Source: an uncultured Bacteroidota bacterium
GTDB lineage: Bacteria; Bacteroidota; Bacteroidia; Flavobacteriales; Flavobacteriaceae
Length of the DNA stretch: 33,727 nt
Reading direction: 5' to 3'
NCBI GenBank assembly: GCA_902523665.1
Contig: CABZAD010000011.1
Coordinates: 1-33,727 of the forward strand
This document shows positions 1-9,455 of the stretch, piece by piece; within the stretch, counting starts at the first letter, position 1, and each line of letters starts with the position of its first letter. Both the position numbers and the translations under genes were made by a program. Under the pieces are notes generated by a model. That model was not told the origin of the DNA and made no database searches. It saw only the letters and a program-made list of their open reading frames with translations.

Positions 1-1
1 A

Positions 2-1189
2 CTAAGTATCCCATTTCATGTTTTTGATAGCTTAAACCCTAATATACTTAATACTATTTCTACCAATGTTTATGTAAACATTACATTCTTTGTTGTATTT
101 ATCTTGTTTGCAATTTCATTTTTTGGATATTTTGATATAGTTATTCCAAGTAATATTATATCTGGTTCTGAGAAGAAATCAGATAAGGGAGGAATTATTG
201 GAATTTTTTTCATGTCACTTACACTTGCTCTTGTTTCATTTTCATGTACAGGTCCAATTTTAGGATCTTTACTAGCTGGTTCACTGTCATCTGCTCAATC
301 TGGGGCAACACAGCTTACATATGGTATGTTCGGATTCGGTGTTGCACTTGCCTTTCCTTTTACTTTACTTGCCTTTTATCCGAAATATCTATCTCTGATC
401 CCAAAATCAGGTATTTGGCTAAAGAAACTTAAAGTTTCTTTAGGTTTTATTGAACTTGCTCTTGCTTTTAAATTTCTTTCCAATGCAGACTTAGTTGAGG
501 GATGGGGTATTTTAAAGCGTGAAATTTTTATCATTATCTGGGTTGTTATTTTTCTATCCATGTCACTCTATTTATTTGGTTTTCATTTTGTTAAGCTAAA
601 GTTCAATTATAAAAGCATATCAGGATGGGTATTTTTATTATTTTCCTTTTTTTTACTCAGTGGTATATATGATAGCAAAAATGTGAGATTCTTAAGTGGT
701 ATTCTTCCGCCTGAGTTCTATTCTATCGAAGAAAAACAAAACGAATGTCCTTTGGGTCTAAATTGTTTTAAAAATTATGATGAAGGAAAAGAATATGCTA
801 TAGAGAACAATAAAATTATCTTATTAGACTTTACAGGTTGGGCCTGTGCTAACTGTAGACGAATGGAAGAAAATGTATGGGCAAAACCAAAAGTATTTGA
901 GTTGTTAGATAATAATTATGTAATAATTTCCCTTTACGTAGATGATAGAACTGAGCTATCAGATTTTGAAAAATTTAAATACATTAATAAATCAGGAAGA
1001 ATTCAGTATATAAATAATATTGGAAGGAGATGGTCTCTTTTCCAGCAAATAAATTTTAATAATGCTTCTCAACCATACTATGTTGCGATGCTTCCTTCCG
1101 GTAAAATTTTATCTGAGCCAATTCAGTTCACTTCAGATAAAAAGTTTCAAAATTGGCTTGAGACATCAATAGAAGAATCAATTAAGTAA
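2..1189 (+). CDS. dsbD: Thiol:disulfide interchange protein DsbD-like, C-terminal part (5' truncated by window)
   Basis: The frame is open from the first bases of the window, so this is the 3' end of a longer gene; the TTG at 104 is internal. The visible ~395 residues hold several membrane helices of the DsbD transmembrane domain, including a helix with the SFSCTGP motif. Its cysteine corresponds to the second redox cysteine of the membrane domain; the first lies upstream, outside the window. A short hydrophilic linker leads to a C-terminal thioredoxin-like domain with the active site WACANC (nt ~839-856). In known DsbD proteins electrons pass from cytoplasmic thioredoxin through the membrane cysteines to this periplasmic domain, which reduces periplasmic disulfides or supports cytochrome c maturation. 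The gene converges on the aldehyde dehydrogenase at 1234 with 44 nt between stops and no evident hairpin. Confidence 0.9.
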   Translation, partial: LSIPFHVFDSLNPNILNTISTNVYVNITFFVVFILFAISFFGYFDIVIPSNIISGSEKKSDKGGIIGIFFMSLTLALVSFSCTGPILGSLLAGSLSSAQSGATQLTYGMFGFGVALAFPFTLLAFYPKYLSLIPKSGIWLKKLKVSLGFIELALAFKFLSNADLVEGWGILKREIFIIIWVVIFLSMSLYLFGFHFVKLKFNYKSISGWVFLLFSFFLLSGIYDSKNVRFLSGILPPEFYSIEEKQNECPLGLNCFKNYDEGKEYAIENNKIILLDFTGWACANCRRMEENVWAKPKVFELLDNNYVIISLYVDDRTELSDFEKFKYINKSGRIQYINNIGRRWSLFQQINFNNASQPYYVAMLPSGKILSEPIQFTSDKKFQNWLETSIEESIK

Positions 1190-1233
1190 GTTATTTTCTA
1201 AAATTAATTGCATCAGTCACACCTTTTTCCATA

Positions 1234-2613
1234 TTAAAGTTTATCTAGTATTTTTTTTATTAGACTAAACGATTCTGGATAGGGGCCGTACCTAAATGGT
1301 AAATCGATCATTGATTTTTTTTCCAAAATAGGTTTGTAATGTGTAAATGTGTCAAATGAAAACTTACCTCTATATGCTCCCATTCCACTTGTACCAATAC
1401 CTCCAAAAGGTAAATTTGGATTTATATAATGAATTAAAGTATCATTTACAACACACCCTCCAAACTTATTATTTTGAACAAGTTTATCAATGAACTTCTG
1501 ATTTTTTGAAAATATATAGAATGCAAGTGGGGATGGATTTTTTTCAATGATTGTTTGAATTTCATTTTCATTCTCATATGATAAAACAGGCAGAATAGGC
1601 CCAAATATTTCATCATTCATAATTTCAGAGTTTAAATCTGGTTCAATTATTAAAGTAGGTTCAATAAAAAGTTTTTCTTCTTCAATTTTACCCCCAAATT
1701 CAACATTATTCTTATTTAAAATTTCTTTGAGCCTAACTAAATTATTTTTATTAATAATTCTTCCATAGCTATCAGACTTAATTGATGAATTTCCATATGT
1801 TAATATTATATTTTTTTTAATCATTGATATCAGTTCGTCTTTCACATGATTATTAACTACTATATAATCAGGTGCTATACATGTTTGGCCACAATTCACA
1901 AATTTACCTGAAACAATTCTTTTAGCAACTTTATCTAAATCCACTCCAGTATCAACAATGCAGGGGCTCTTTCCTCCAAGTTCAAGTGTAATTGGTGTTA
2001 AGTTTTTTGCAGCTTTTTCAGCGATAATTTTTCCAATTCTTGTACTTCCTGTAAAAAAAATATAATCCCATTTTTTTTCTAATAAATACTTTGCAATTTC
2101 GGCATCACCCTCAATTACAAATGCCAAGTTTCTTGGAAAAACAGATTCTATTAAATTTTTTAAAACAGTGGACGTATTAGGGGCTAACTCGGATGGTTTA
2201 ATTATTACTGAATTTCCGGCTGCTATAGCACCAATAAGTGGTGTTAAAGATAATTGGAAAGGATAATTCCAAGGTGTTATGATTAGTACATTGCCATATG
2301 GTTCTGGAACTAAATAATTTTTAGATGGAAAATTAAATATTGAGCCTCTTACTTTCTTTTTTTTAGACCATCTATTAAGTTTTTTTGTGAATAATTTAAT
2401 CTCTCTTTTAACTAGAAGTATCTCGGATAAAAAAGATTCAAATTCATGTTTATTTAAATCTTTTTTTAAGGCATCATAAATCTTTTCCTCATTTCTATCA
2501 ATAGATTTTAATAATGAATTCAAAATTTGAATTCTGTAATTCACAGAATTAGAATTAGATTTATTAAATTTTACTTGTGAATTAATTATGTTATCAATCT
2601 GTTTATATTCCAT
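1234..2613 (-). CDS. NAD(P)-dependent aldehyde dehydrogenase (fatty-aldehyde / class 3 type)
   Basis: A 459-residue member of the ALDH superfamily. Counting from the ATG at 2613, the catalytic signatures are TPWNYPFQ (~113), LELGGKSP with general-base Glu211, and NCGQTCIAP with nucleophile Cys245; the cofactor-site EIFGP motif is near residue 335. The short N-terminus and a C-terminal region with PFGGIGTSGMG resemble the class 3 / fatty-aldehyde group, which oxidises medium and long-chain aldehydes; the actual substrate is unknown. A TTG 12 nt upstream (2625) is in frame, but I chose the ATG because the TTG lies inside a TAnnTTTG promoter-like box at 2623-2630. It stands alone, transcribed away from ilvD, so the context says little about its role. 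Confidence 0.88.
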   Translation of the reverse strand: MEYKQIDNIINSQVKFNKSNSNSVNYRIQILNSLLKSIDRNEEKIYDALKKDLNKHEFESFLSEILLVKREIKLFTKKLNRWSKKKKVRGSIFNFPSKNYLVPEPYGNVLIITPWNYPFQLSLTPLIGAIAAGNSVIIKPSELAPNTSTVLKNLIESVFPRNLAFVIEGDAEIAKYLLEKKWDYIFFTGSTRIGKIIAEKAAKNLTPITLELGGKSPCIVDTGVDLDKVAKRIVSGKFVNCGQTCIAPDYIVVNNHVKDELISMIKKNIILTYGNSSIKSDSYGRIINKNNLVRLKEILNKNNVEFGGKIEEEKLFIEPTLIIEPDLNSEIMNDEIFGPILPVLSYENENEIQTIIEKNPSPLAFYIFSKNQKFIDKLVQNNKFGGCVVNDTLIHYINPNLPFGGIGTSGMGAYRGKFSFDTFTHYKPILEKKSMIDLPFRYGPYPESFSLIKKILDKL

Positions 2614-2622
2614 AATTGATTT

Positions 2623-2630
2623 CAAATCTA
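2623..2630 (-). promoter_or_regulatory. TAnnTTTG -7-like box before the aldehyde dehydrogenase
   Basis: The minus strand reads TAGATTTG, matching the Bacteroidota -7 consensus, 10 nt before the ATG at 2613. No TTTG is found at the proper -33 distance. If used, the mRNA would be almost leaderless. Confidence 0.3.
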
Positions 2631-2805
2631 ATTATTTATATTCGAAAATGATATTTTTTAATTTGGATATGATATATTAATTCTATTAAAATACTGAATA
2701 TCATTATTTTATAACATAAAATATTTCTTTGAACATAGTTAAATTTTGTAAAAAGATACGGAAAGATAGTATCATGGTAATAATTTTATCATATAATTAA
2801 ATATT

Positions 2806-4479
2806 ATGTATAACAAATTCAGTCGTGTAGTAACAAAAGATGACTCTCAGCCAGCTGCTCAAGCTATGCTGCATGCCATTGGTTTATCTGAAGAAGACTT
2901 TGATAAACCATTTATTGGCATCGCAAGCACTGGCTATGAAGGTAACCCTTGTAACATGCATTTAAATGATTTATCAGTTAAGATTAAAAATAGTATTTCT
3001 GCCTCTGAATATGTTGGATTAATATTCAATACAATAGGGGTAAGTGATGGTATTTCTATGGGAACTTTTGGCATGAGATATTCTCTTCCATCTAGAGATA
3101 TTATTGCTGATTCCATGGAAACTGTTGTTCAAGCTATGTCTTATGATGGTCTAGTAACTGTCGTTGGTTGCGATAAAAACATGCCTGGTGCATTGATGGC
3201 TATGTTAAGGCTTGATAGGCCAAGTATACTTGTGTACGGAGGAACAATAGACTCAGGCTGTTATAACAACAAAGAATTAGACGTTGTTTCAGCATTTGAA
3301 GCATGGGGTGAGAAGGTATCAGGTAAGATAGATGATAAAGAATATAAGAATGTAATTAAAAATGCATGTCCTGGTGCAGGAGCATGTGGTGGAATGTATA
3401 CTGCCAATACTATGGCATCAGCAATTGAAGCTCTGGGTATGTCTCTACCTTATAATTCATCAAATCCTGCAATAAGTAATGAGAAAGTCAGTGAATGTGG
3501 TCAATTAGGACCTGCAATTAAGTTACTAATAGAAAAAGATATTAAACCCTCTGATATTGTAACAAAAAAATCTTTAGAGAACGCATTAAGACTTATAACT
3601 GTTTTAGGTGGCTCTACTAATGCAGTTTTACACTTTCTTGCAATTTCGAGAGCTGCAAATTTAGATTTATCGATTGATTATTTTCAAGAAATCAGCGACT
3701 CAACCCCTTATATTGCCAATCTTAAACCTAGTGGAAAGTATTTAATGAAGGATCTTCATAAAATTGGAGGGGTTCCATCCGTTCTTAAATATATGCTAGA
3801 GAATAAAATGCTTAATGAAGATTGTATGACAGTAACAGGTAAAACTCTAGAAGAGAACCTTTCAAAAATTAAATCACCTGATCTAAAGTCTAGTGATATA
3901 ATTTTTCCCCTTAGTAATCCGATCAAAGAATCTGGCCATATCCAAATTCTAAAAGGAAATCTAGCTGAACAGGGATGTGTTGCAAAAATTACAGGTAAGG
4001 AGGGATTGAAATTTTCAGGTCCAGCTAAAGTGTTTGACAGTGAGTTTGAATGTTTGACTGCAATAGCAGAATCGAGGGTTAACAAAGGAGATGTTGTTGT
4101 AATTAGATATGAAGGACCAAAAGGAGGTCCTGGCATGCCAGAAATGTTAAAGCCTACCTCTGCTATAATGGGAGCTGGTCTTGGTAAAGATGTTGCATTA
4201 ATTACTGATGGAAGATTTTCGGGAGGTACTCATGGTTTTGTTGTAGGTCATATTGTTCCTGAAGCTTTTGATGGTGGAGTAATTGCAATTTTAGAAAATG
4301 GTGATATGATTACCATTGATTCTGAAAATAATCAAATTTTTGTAGATCTCTCAGATGATGAAATAAAAAATAGAATTAAAAATTGGTCTAAACCTGATCT
4401 TAAAATCAAAAAAGGAATTTTGTATAAATATGTTAAATCAGTCTCAAATGCATCAAATGGGTGTGTAACTGACGAATAA
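2806..4479 (+). CDS. ilvD: Dihydroxy-acid dehydratase
   Basis: 557 residues, the usual length for IlvD. It dehydrates 2,3-dihydroxy-isovalerate and -methylvalerate to the 2-oxo acid precursors of valine/leucine and isoleucine. Three cysteines in family positions can ligate the Fe-S cluster: Cys49 (GNPCNMH), Cys122 (GCDKNMPG) and Cys194 ([12 protein letters not shown]). The C-terminal part has the conserved GRFSGGTHG segment. It is the first gene of the plus-strand ilv operon, with 4 nt separating its stop from ilvB. About 190 nt of A/T-rich DNA lies upstream, with no clear promoter, leader peptide or attenuator hairpin. The start at 2806 gives the usual IlvD N-terminus. Confidence 0.96.
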   Translation: MYNKFSRVVTKDDSQPAAQAMLHAIGLSEEDFDKPFIGIASTGYEGNPCNMHLNDLSVKIKNSISASEYVGLIFNTIGVSDGISMGTFGMRYSLPSRDIIADSMETVVQAMSYDGLVTVVGCDKNMPGALMAMLRLDRPSILVYGGTIDSGCYNNKELDVVSAFEAWGEKVSGKIDDKEYKNVIKNACPGAGACGGMYTANTMASAIEALGMSLPYNSSNPAISNEKVSECGQLGPAIKLLIEKDIKPSDIVTKKSLENALRLITVLGGSTNAVLHFLAISRAANLDLSIDYFQEISDSTPYIANLKPSGKYLMKDLHKIGGVPSVLKYMLENKMLNEDCMTVTGKTLEENLSKIKSPDLKSSDIIFPLSNPIKESGHIQILKGNLAEQGCVAKITGKEGLKFSGPAKVFDSEFECLTAIAESRVNKGDVVVIRYEGPKGGPGMPEMLKPTSAIMGAGLGKDVALITDGRFSGGTHGFVVGHIVPEAFDGGVIAILENGDMITIDSENNQIFVDLSDDEIKNRIKNWSKPDLKIKKGILYKYVKSVSNASNGCVTDE

Positions 4480-4483
4480 AATT

Positions 4484-6178
4484 ATGAAGAAAAAAAAGAT
4501 AAGTGGAGCTGAAGCTGTAATACATTCATTGTTAAATGAAGGTGTTGATTTAGTATGGGGATATCCAGGTGGAGCTATAATGCCAGTATATGATGAGTTT
4601 TATAAATTCCAAGATAAACTAAAACATATACTTGCAAGACACGAACAAGGTGCTATTCATGCTGCACAAGGTTATGCAAGATCGTCTGGTAAAGTTGGAG
4701 TAGCTATTGCTACGTCAGGTCCCGGTGCTACTAATCTTGTAACTGGAATTGCTGATGCTCAAATTGATTCAACACCTGTTGTCTGTATTACTGGTCAAGT
4801 ACCATCTCACCTTTTAGGTTCCGATGCATTTCAAGAAACTGATATTATTGGTATATCAATGCCAGTAACAAAATGGAATTATCAAATCACAAAAGCCTAT
4901 GAAATTCCTGAGATTTTTGCAAAAGCTTTTTACATAGCAAAATCAGGTAGACCTGGCCCTGTTTTAATTGATATTACAAAGGATGCTCAATTTGAATTAT
5001 TTGATTATGAATATTCTAAATGTAAAGGTATAAGAAGCTATAATCCACTTCCTAAAATAAATAGCACTTCTATTGATGATGCGGTTAAATTAATAAATAA
5101 GGCAAAAAAACCATTTATAGTTTGGGGTCAGGGAGTAATACTTGGAAATGCTGAGGACGAGTTCAAAAGTTTCGTTGAAAAGTCCGGTATACCTGCTGCA
5201 TGGACTATTCTTGGAGTATCAGCCCTCCCAACATCTCATGAACTTAATGTAGGAATGGTTGGAATGCATGGTAACTACGGTCCAAATCTTTTGACTAATG
5301 AGTGTGATTTGCTCGTTGCTATTGGTATGCGTTTTGATGATCGAGTTACTGGAGATCCAAAAACTTACGCTAATCAGGCGAAAATTATTCATTTGGATAT
5401 TGACCCAGCGGAGATAAATAAAAATATTAAAGTTGAAGTTCCAATAATAGGAGATTGTAAAGAGTCTATGAGGTTAATTACCGAGAAAATTGAAAAAAGA
5501 TCTCATGAAAAGTGGATTTCAAAATTTGATGACTTAATGAAAATAGAATTTGATAAAGTTATTAATTCTGATTTAAATCCCTCAAAAAAAGGATTGACTA
5601 TGGGAGAATCTATTATTGCAATTAACGAACAAACAAATGGTGAGGCTATAATAGTAACAGACGTAGGACAACACCAAATGGTTGCTTGCAGATATGCGAA
5701 CTTCATTCACTCAAAAAGTAATATTACCTCAGGTGGACTCGGAACCATGGGTTTTGCTCTCCCTGCTGCAATGGGTGCAAAGATGGGCGCAATGAATAGG
5801 GAGGTTGTTGCAGTTATAGGTGATGGAGGTTACCAAATGACAATTCAGGAATTAGGTACTATATTTCAGCTTCAAATCCCAGTTAAGATAGTTATTTTAA
5901 ATAATGACTTCCTAGGTATGGTTCGTCAATGGCAACAACTTTTTTTTGATAAAAGATATGCCTCAACAGAAATGATTAATCCAGACTTTGTAACAATTGC
6001 AAAAGGATATTATTTAGATTCAGAGAGAGTCAATGATAGAAAGGATCTAAGGCCTGCTGTAGAAAGAATGATCAAATCAAAAAAACCATATGTTCTTGAA
6101 ATATGTGTAGAGAAAGAAGATAATGTATTTCCAATGATACCATCAGGAGCATCTGTTTCAGATGTAAGACTAAGTTAA
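4484..6178 (+). CDS. ilvB: Acetolactate synthase large (catalytic) subunit
   Basis: 564 residues with the three-domain layout of ThDP enzymes. The N-terminal Pyr domain carries the catalytic Glu54 in RHEQGAIHAAQGYAR. A central domain follows, and the C-terminal PP domain has the ThDP/Mg motif from GDGGYQ to ILNN at about residues 445-475. It condenses two pyruvates to acetolactate, or pyruvate with 2-oxobutanoate to acetohydroxybutyrate, the first common step of valine and isoleucine synthesis. The next gene, one base after its stop, is the regulatory subunit, so the two form the usual heteromeric enzyme. Confidence 0.96.
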   Translation: MKKKKISGAEAVIHSLLNEGVDLVWGYPGGAIMPVYDEFYKFQDKLKHILARHEQGAIHAAQGYARSSGKVGVAIATSGPGATNLVTGIADAQIDSTPVVCITGQVPSHLLGSDAFQETDIIGISMPVTKWNYQITKAYEIPEIFAKAFYIAKSGRPGPVLIDITKDAQFELFDYEYSKCKGIRSYNPLPKINSTSIDDAVKLINKAKKPFIVWGQGVILGNAEDEFKSFVEKSGIPAAWTILGVSALPTSHELNVGMVGMHGNYGPNLLTNECDLLVAIGMRFDDRVTGDPKTYANQAKIIHLDIDPAEINKNIKVEVPIIGDCKESMRLITEKIEKRSHEKWISKFDDLMKIEFDKVINSDLNPSKKGLTMGESIIAINEQTNGEAIIVTDVGQHQMVACRYANFIHSKSNITSGGLGTMGFALPAAMGAKMGAMNREVVAVIGDGGYQMTIQELGTIFQLQIPVKIVILNNDFLGMVRQWQQLFFDKRYASTEMINPDFVTIAKGYYLDSERVNDRKDLRPAVERMIKSKKPYVLEICVEKEDNVFPMIPSGASVSDVRLS

Positions 6179-6179
6179 T

Positions 6180-6713
6180 ATGGAGAAGAAAAAGAATTTT
6201 ACAATATCTGTTTACACCGAGAATAATGTTGGTCTGCTACATAGATTATCTGCTATTTTTCTCAAAAGACATATAAATATTGAGAGTTTTAGTACTTCTG
6301 AGTCAGAAATTAAGGATGTTTTTAGATTTATTATAGTTGTAAAAATGACCAAGTCTGGCGTTGAAAAAGTTGTAAAACAAATTGAGAAACAAGTAGAGGT
6401 TATAAAAGCATTTTACCATACTGATTCAGAAACAATATTTCAAGAGTCAGCTCTCTATAAAATGAAATCCTCTTCCTTATTTGAGGAAAGACATATCCAA
6501 AACGTCATTAAAGATTCGAATGCAAGAATAGTTACTGTCAATCCAGAATTTTTTGTTATAGAAAAAACAGGATTTAGGGATGATACTGAGAAACTATACA
6601 ATGATTTAAAATCATATGGTCTTTTACAATTTACAAGATCAGGTAGAATTGCTGTTTCAAAAGAAAAGATGGGAATATCAGAAATTTTAAATACTTTTAA
6701 AAACCAAAAATAA
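6180..6713 (+). CDS. ilvN: Acetolactate synthase small (regulatory) subunit
   Basis: 177 residues. The N-terminal ACT domain (about residues 5-80) opens with [21 protein letters not shown], the expected ligand-binding strand-loop-helix with the NVGLL turn, followed by the C-terminal ALS_ss domain. In the family this subunit activates IlvB and confers valine feedback inhibition. Its ATG is one base after the ilvB stop and its stop is 5 nt before ilvC, so translation is probably coupled. Confidence 0.94.
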   Translation: MEKKKNFTISVYTENNVGLLHRLSAIFLKRHINIESFSTSESEIKDVFRFIIVVKMTKSGVEKVVKQIEKQVEVIKAFYHTDSETIFQESALYKMKSSSLFEERHIQNVIKDSNARIVTVNPEFFVIEKTGFRDDTEKLYNDLKSYGLLQFTRSGRIAVSKEKMGISEILNTFKNQK

Positions 6714-6718
6714 ATACA

Positions 6719-8194
6719 ATGACGAATTACTTTAACAGTCTATCATTTAGAGAAAAACTTATGCAACTAGGTAAATGTAGGTTTATGGACTCGTCTGAGT
6801 TTCAAAATGGTATTGATTTTCTAAAAGATAGAAAAATTGCTATAGTTGGATGCGGTGCCCAGGGGTTACATCAAGGATTGAATATGAGAGATTCTGGTCT
6901 AGATATATCCTATGCTTTAAGACAAACATCAATAGACTCTAAAAGACAGTCTTTTATAAATGCATCTTCAAATGATTTCAATGTTGGAAATTTTGATGAA
7001 ATAATTCCAAATTCTGATTTAGTTATAAACCTAACTCCAGATAAAAATCATACTCATGTGGTTGAACAACTTATTCCAATAATGAAAAAAAATTCAATTT
7101 TATCGTACTCTCACGGATTCAATATTGTAGAAGAAGGAATTAAAGTTCGAGAAGATATAACTGTAATAATGGTTGCTCCAAAATCACCTGGCTCAGAGGT
7201 AAGAGAGGAATATCTCAGAGGCTTTGGAGTCCCCACGTTAATAGCTGTGCATCCAGAAAATGATAAAAATAATATTGGTTTCGATGCAGCAAAAGCTTAT
7301 GCAGTTTCACTTGGATCTCATAAGGCTGGAGTACTTGATTCTTCATTTGTAGCAGAGGTTAAATCAGACTTAATGGGTGAACAGACAATTTTATGTGGAA
7401 TGCTTCAGACAGGTTCTATTTTGTCATTTGACAGAATGGTGGAACTTGGAACTAATCCACAATATGCTGCAAAGTTGATTCAACATGGATGGGAAACAAT
7501 TACGGAAGCCTTAAAACACGGTGGAATAACAAACATGATGGATAGGCTTTCTAATCCAGCAAAAGTCAGGGCATATGAATTGTCAGAAGAACTGAAAAAT
7601 ATATTATCACCATTATTTATCAAACATATGGATAATATATTATCTGGAAATTTTTCTGAAACAATGATGAAAGATTGGGAAAACGATGATAAAGAGCTTT
7701 TAAATTGGAGAGAAGAGACAAATCAAACATCCTTTGAGAAAACCAATCCAACTAAAGATGAAATATCTGAACAGGAATATTTTGATAACGGAATATTGAT
7801 GGTTGCATTTGTAAAAGCTGGGGTTGAACTTGCCTATGAAACTATGGTAGAGGCTGGTATCAAGGAAGAATCAGCTTATTATGAATCCCTACATGAACTT
7901 CCTTTAATTGCAAATTTAGTATCCAGAAAAAAACTGTACGAAATGAATCATATAATTTCAGATACTGCAGAATATGGTTGCTATCTTTTTAACAATGATG
8001 CAATTCCATTATTATCTAGTTTCTTCCAAAAACTTAATAGTGATTTAATTGGTTCAGATCAAATGTCTAATGCTTCGAATTCAATTGATAATGAAAAATT
8101 AATTGAAATCAATGAATCAATTAGATTCCACTCTATTGAAATCATTGGTGATGAATTAAGGCAACATATGACTTCAATGAAAAAAGCATTATAA
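6719..8194 (+). CDS. ilvC: Ketol-acid reductoisomerase, long (class II) form
   Basis: 491 residues, the length of the class II enzymes typified by E. coli IlvC rather than the ~330-residue class I form. The Rossmann motif GCGAQG is at residues 44-49. The following loop ([13 protein letters not shown]) keeps the basic and serine residues that bind the NADPH 2'-phosphate in the class II family, so NADPH is the likely cofactor. The C-terminal half has the duplicated knotted all-helical domain. It isomerises and reduces acetolactate and acetohydroxybutyrate. It sits between ilvN (5 nt) and ilvA (1 nt). Confidence 0.95.
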   Translation: MTNYFNSLSFREKLMQLGKCRFMDSSEFQNGIDFLKDRKIAIVGCGAQGLHQGLNMRDSGLDISYALRQTSIDSKRQSFINASSNDFNVGNFDEIIPNSDLVINLTPDKNHTHVVEQLIPIMKKNSILSYSHGFNIVEEGIKVREDITVIMVAPKSPGSEVREEYLRGFGVPTLIAVHPENDKNNIGFDAAKAYAVSLGSHKAGVLDSSFVAEVKSDLMGEQTILCGMLQTGSILSFDRMVELGTNPQYAAKLIQHGWETITEALKHGGITNMMDRLSNPAKVRAYELSEELKNILSPLFIKHMDNILSGNFSETMMKDWENDDKELLNWREETNQTSFEKTNPTKDEISEQEYFDNGILMVAFVKAGVELAYETMVEAGIKEESAYYESLHELPLIANLVSRKKLYEMNHIISDTAEYGCYLFNNDAIPLLSSFFQKLNSDLIGSDQMSNASNSIDNEKLIEINESIRFHSIEIIGDELRQHMTSMKKAL

Positions 8195-8195
8195 A

Positions 8196-9443
8196 ATGCA
8201 TATACCTGATTTAAAAGGAGTAAGAAAAGCATCTGAAAATCTTAGAGATGTATCTATTGTTACTCCGCTTAATCTTAACGAGAGATTATCAGAAAAATTA
8301 AATTGTAGAATTTTTTTTAAAAGAGAAGATCTTCAAAAAGTTCGTTCATTTAAGATTAGGGGAGCTTTTAACAAAATTAAATCATTAAATCTAGATACCC
8401 AAGATGTAAAAAAAATTATATGTGCAAGTGCGGGTAATCACGCTCAAGGTGTTGCCTATTCATGTAACAAATTAAAAATATTTGGTACAATATATATGCC
8501 TGAAACAACTCCAAAACAAAAAGTGGAAAGAGTAAAAATGTTTGGGGGTGATTTTATTGAAATTATTTTAGTTGGAGATACTTTTGATGATGCTCAAAAA
8601 GAAGCGCAAAAGCAATTGGATAATGATACTGTATTTATTCATCCTTTTGATGATAAAGAGGTTATAGAGGGACAGGGTACTGTTGCACTCGAAATTTTAG
8701 ATCAAATTGATAAACATTTTGATTATTTGGTTATCCCAATTGGTGGGGGAGGACTAATAGCGGGTATTATATCTGTATTTAAAGAGTTATCTCCTAAAAC
8801 AAAAATTATTGGAGTTGAAGCCCAAGGAGCACCAGCTATGTATGATTCTTTAAAGCAAAATAAGATTATTGAATTAAAAAAAATTGACAATTTTGTAGAT
8901 GGTGTATCAATAAAAAAGATTGGTGGAATACCTTTTGAGTTTTGCAAAGAGCATTTAGATGACTTGATAATTGTCCCTGAAGGTAAAATATGCCAAACCA
9001 TACTTGAGTTATACAATAAGGATGGAATAGTTGTTGAGCCAGCTGGAGCAATTGGTATTTCTGCTCTAGAAATTTATGATAAAGATATCTCAAACAAAAA
9101 TATTGGTGTACTCATATGTGGAGGTAACAATGATATTACTAGAATGGCTGAAATAAAAGAGCGAGCTTTGCTTTATTCCAAGTTAAAACATTATTTTATT
9201 GTAAAATTTCCTCAAAGAAAAGGGGCGCTTAGAGAATTTGTCAACAACGTATTAGGTCAAAATGACGATATTACTTTTTTTGAGTATGTAAAAAAGAATA
9301 ACAGAGAGTATACAACAGCGATTGTTGGAATAGAGTTAAAATTTTCTAAAGATTTATCAGACTTGATGAAAAAAATGAAAGAAAATGGTTTCTTTGGAGA
9401 ATATTTAAATGAAAAACCAGACACACTTCGTCTTTTAATATAA
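8196..9443 (+). CDS. ilvA: Threonine ammonia-lyase (threonine dehydratase), biosynthetic
   Basis: 415 residues, PLP fold type II. The Schiff-base lysine is Lys53 in RSFKIRGAFNK; other motifs are SAGNHAQG (~90) and the phosphate-binding GGGG (~184). About 90 C-terminal residues (from ~325) form a single ACT-like regulatory region, as in the ~420-residue single-ACT IlvA forms, so isoleucine feedback is plausible. It makes 2-oxobutanoate from threonine for isoleucine. Its placement inside the ilv operon favours the biosynthetic over the catabolic enzyme. A CimA-like enzyme in the facing operon offers a second route to the same 2-oxo acid. Confidence 0.93.
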   Translation: MHIPDLKGVRKASENLRDVSIVTPLNLNERLSEKLNCRIFFKREDLQKVRSFKIRGAFNKIKSLNLDTQDVKKIICASAGNHAQGVAYSCNKLKIFGTIYMPETTPKQKVERVKMFGGDFIEIILVGDTFDDAQKEAQKQLDNDTVFIHPFDDKEVIEGQGTVALEILDQIDKHFDYLVIPIGGGGLIAGIISVFKELSPKTKIIGVEAQGAPAMYDSLKQNKIIELKKIDNFVDGVSIKKIGGIPFEFCKEHLDDLIIVPEGKICQTILELYNKDGIVVEPAGAIGISALEIYDKDISNKNIGVLICGGNNDITRMAEIKERALLYSKLKHYFIVKFPQRKGALREFVNNVLGQNDDITFFEYVKKNNREYTTAIVGIELKFSKDLSDLMKKMKENGFFGEYLNEKPDTLRLLI

Positions 9444-9455
9444 AAAACTATATCC

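Noticed and set aside
1191-1232. A 13-codon minus-strand frame starting two bases after the aldehyde dehydrogenase stop
   Set aside because: Too short, no homology I can recognise, no sign of coupling beyond position; likely chance in the convergent gap.
2755-2792. Weak inverted repeats before ilvD (GATAC/GTATC at 2755-2773 and an imperfect dyad at 2774-2792)
   Set aside because: Arms of five bases or with mismatches in very A/T-rich DNA, no run of T after them and no BCAA-rich leader peptide; not enough for an attenuator or operator call.
3756-4136. A 126-codon open frame antisense to ilvD
   Set aside because: Shadow of a strongly conserved gene on the other strand; its composition reflects reversed ilvD codons, and no promoter or homology supports it.
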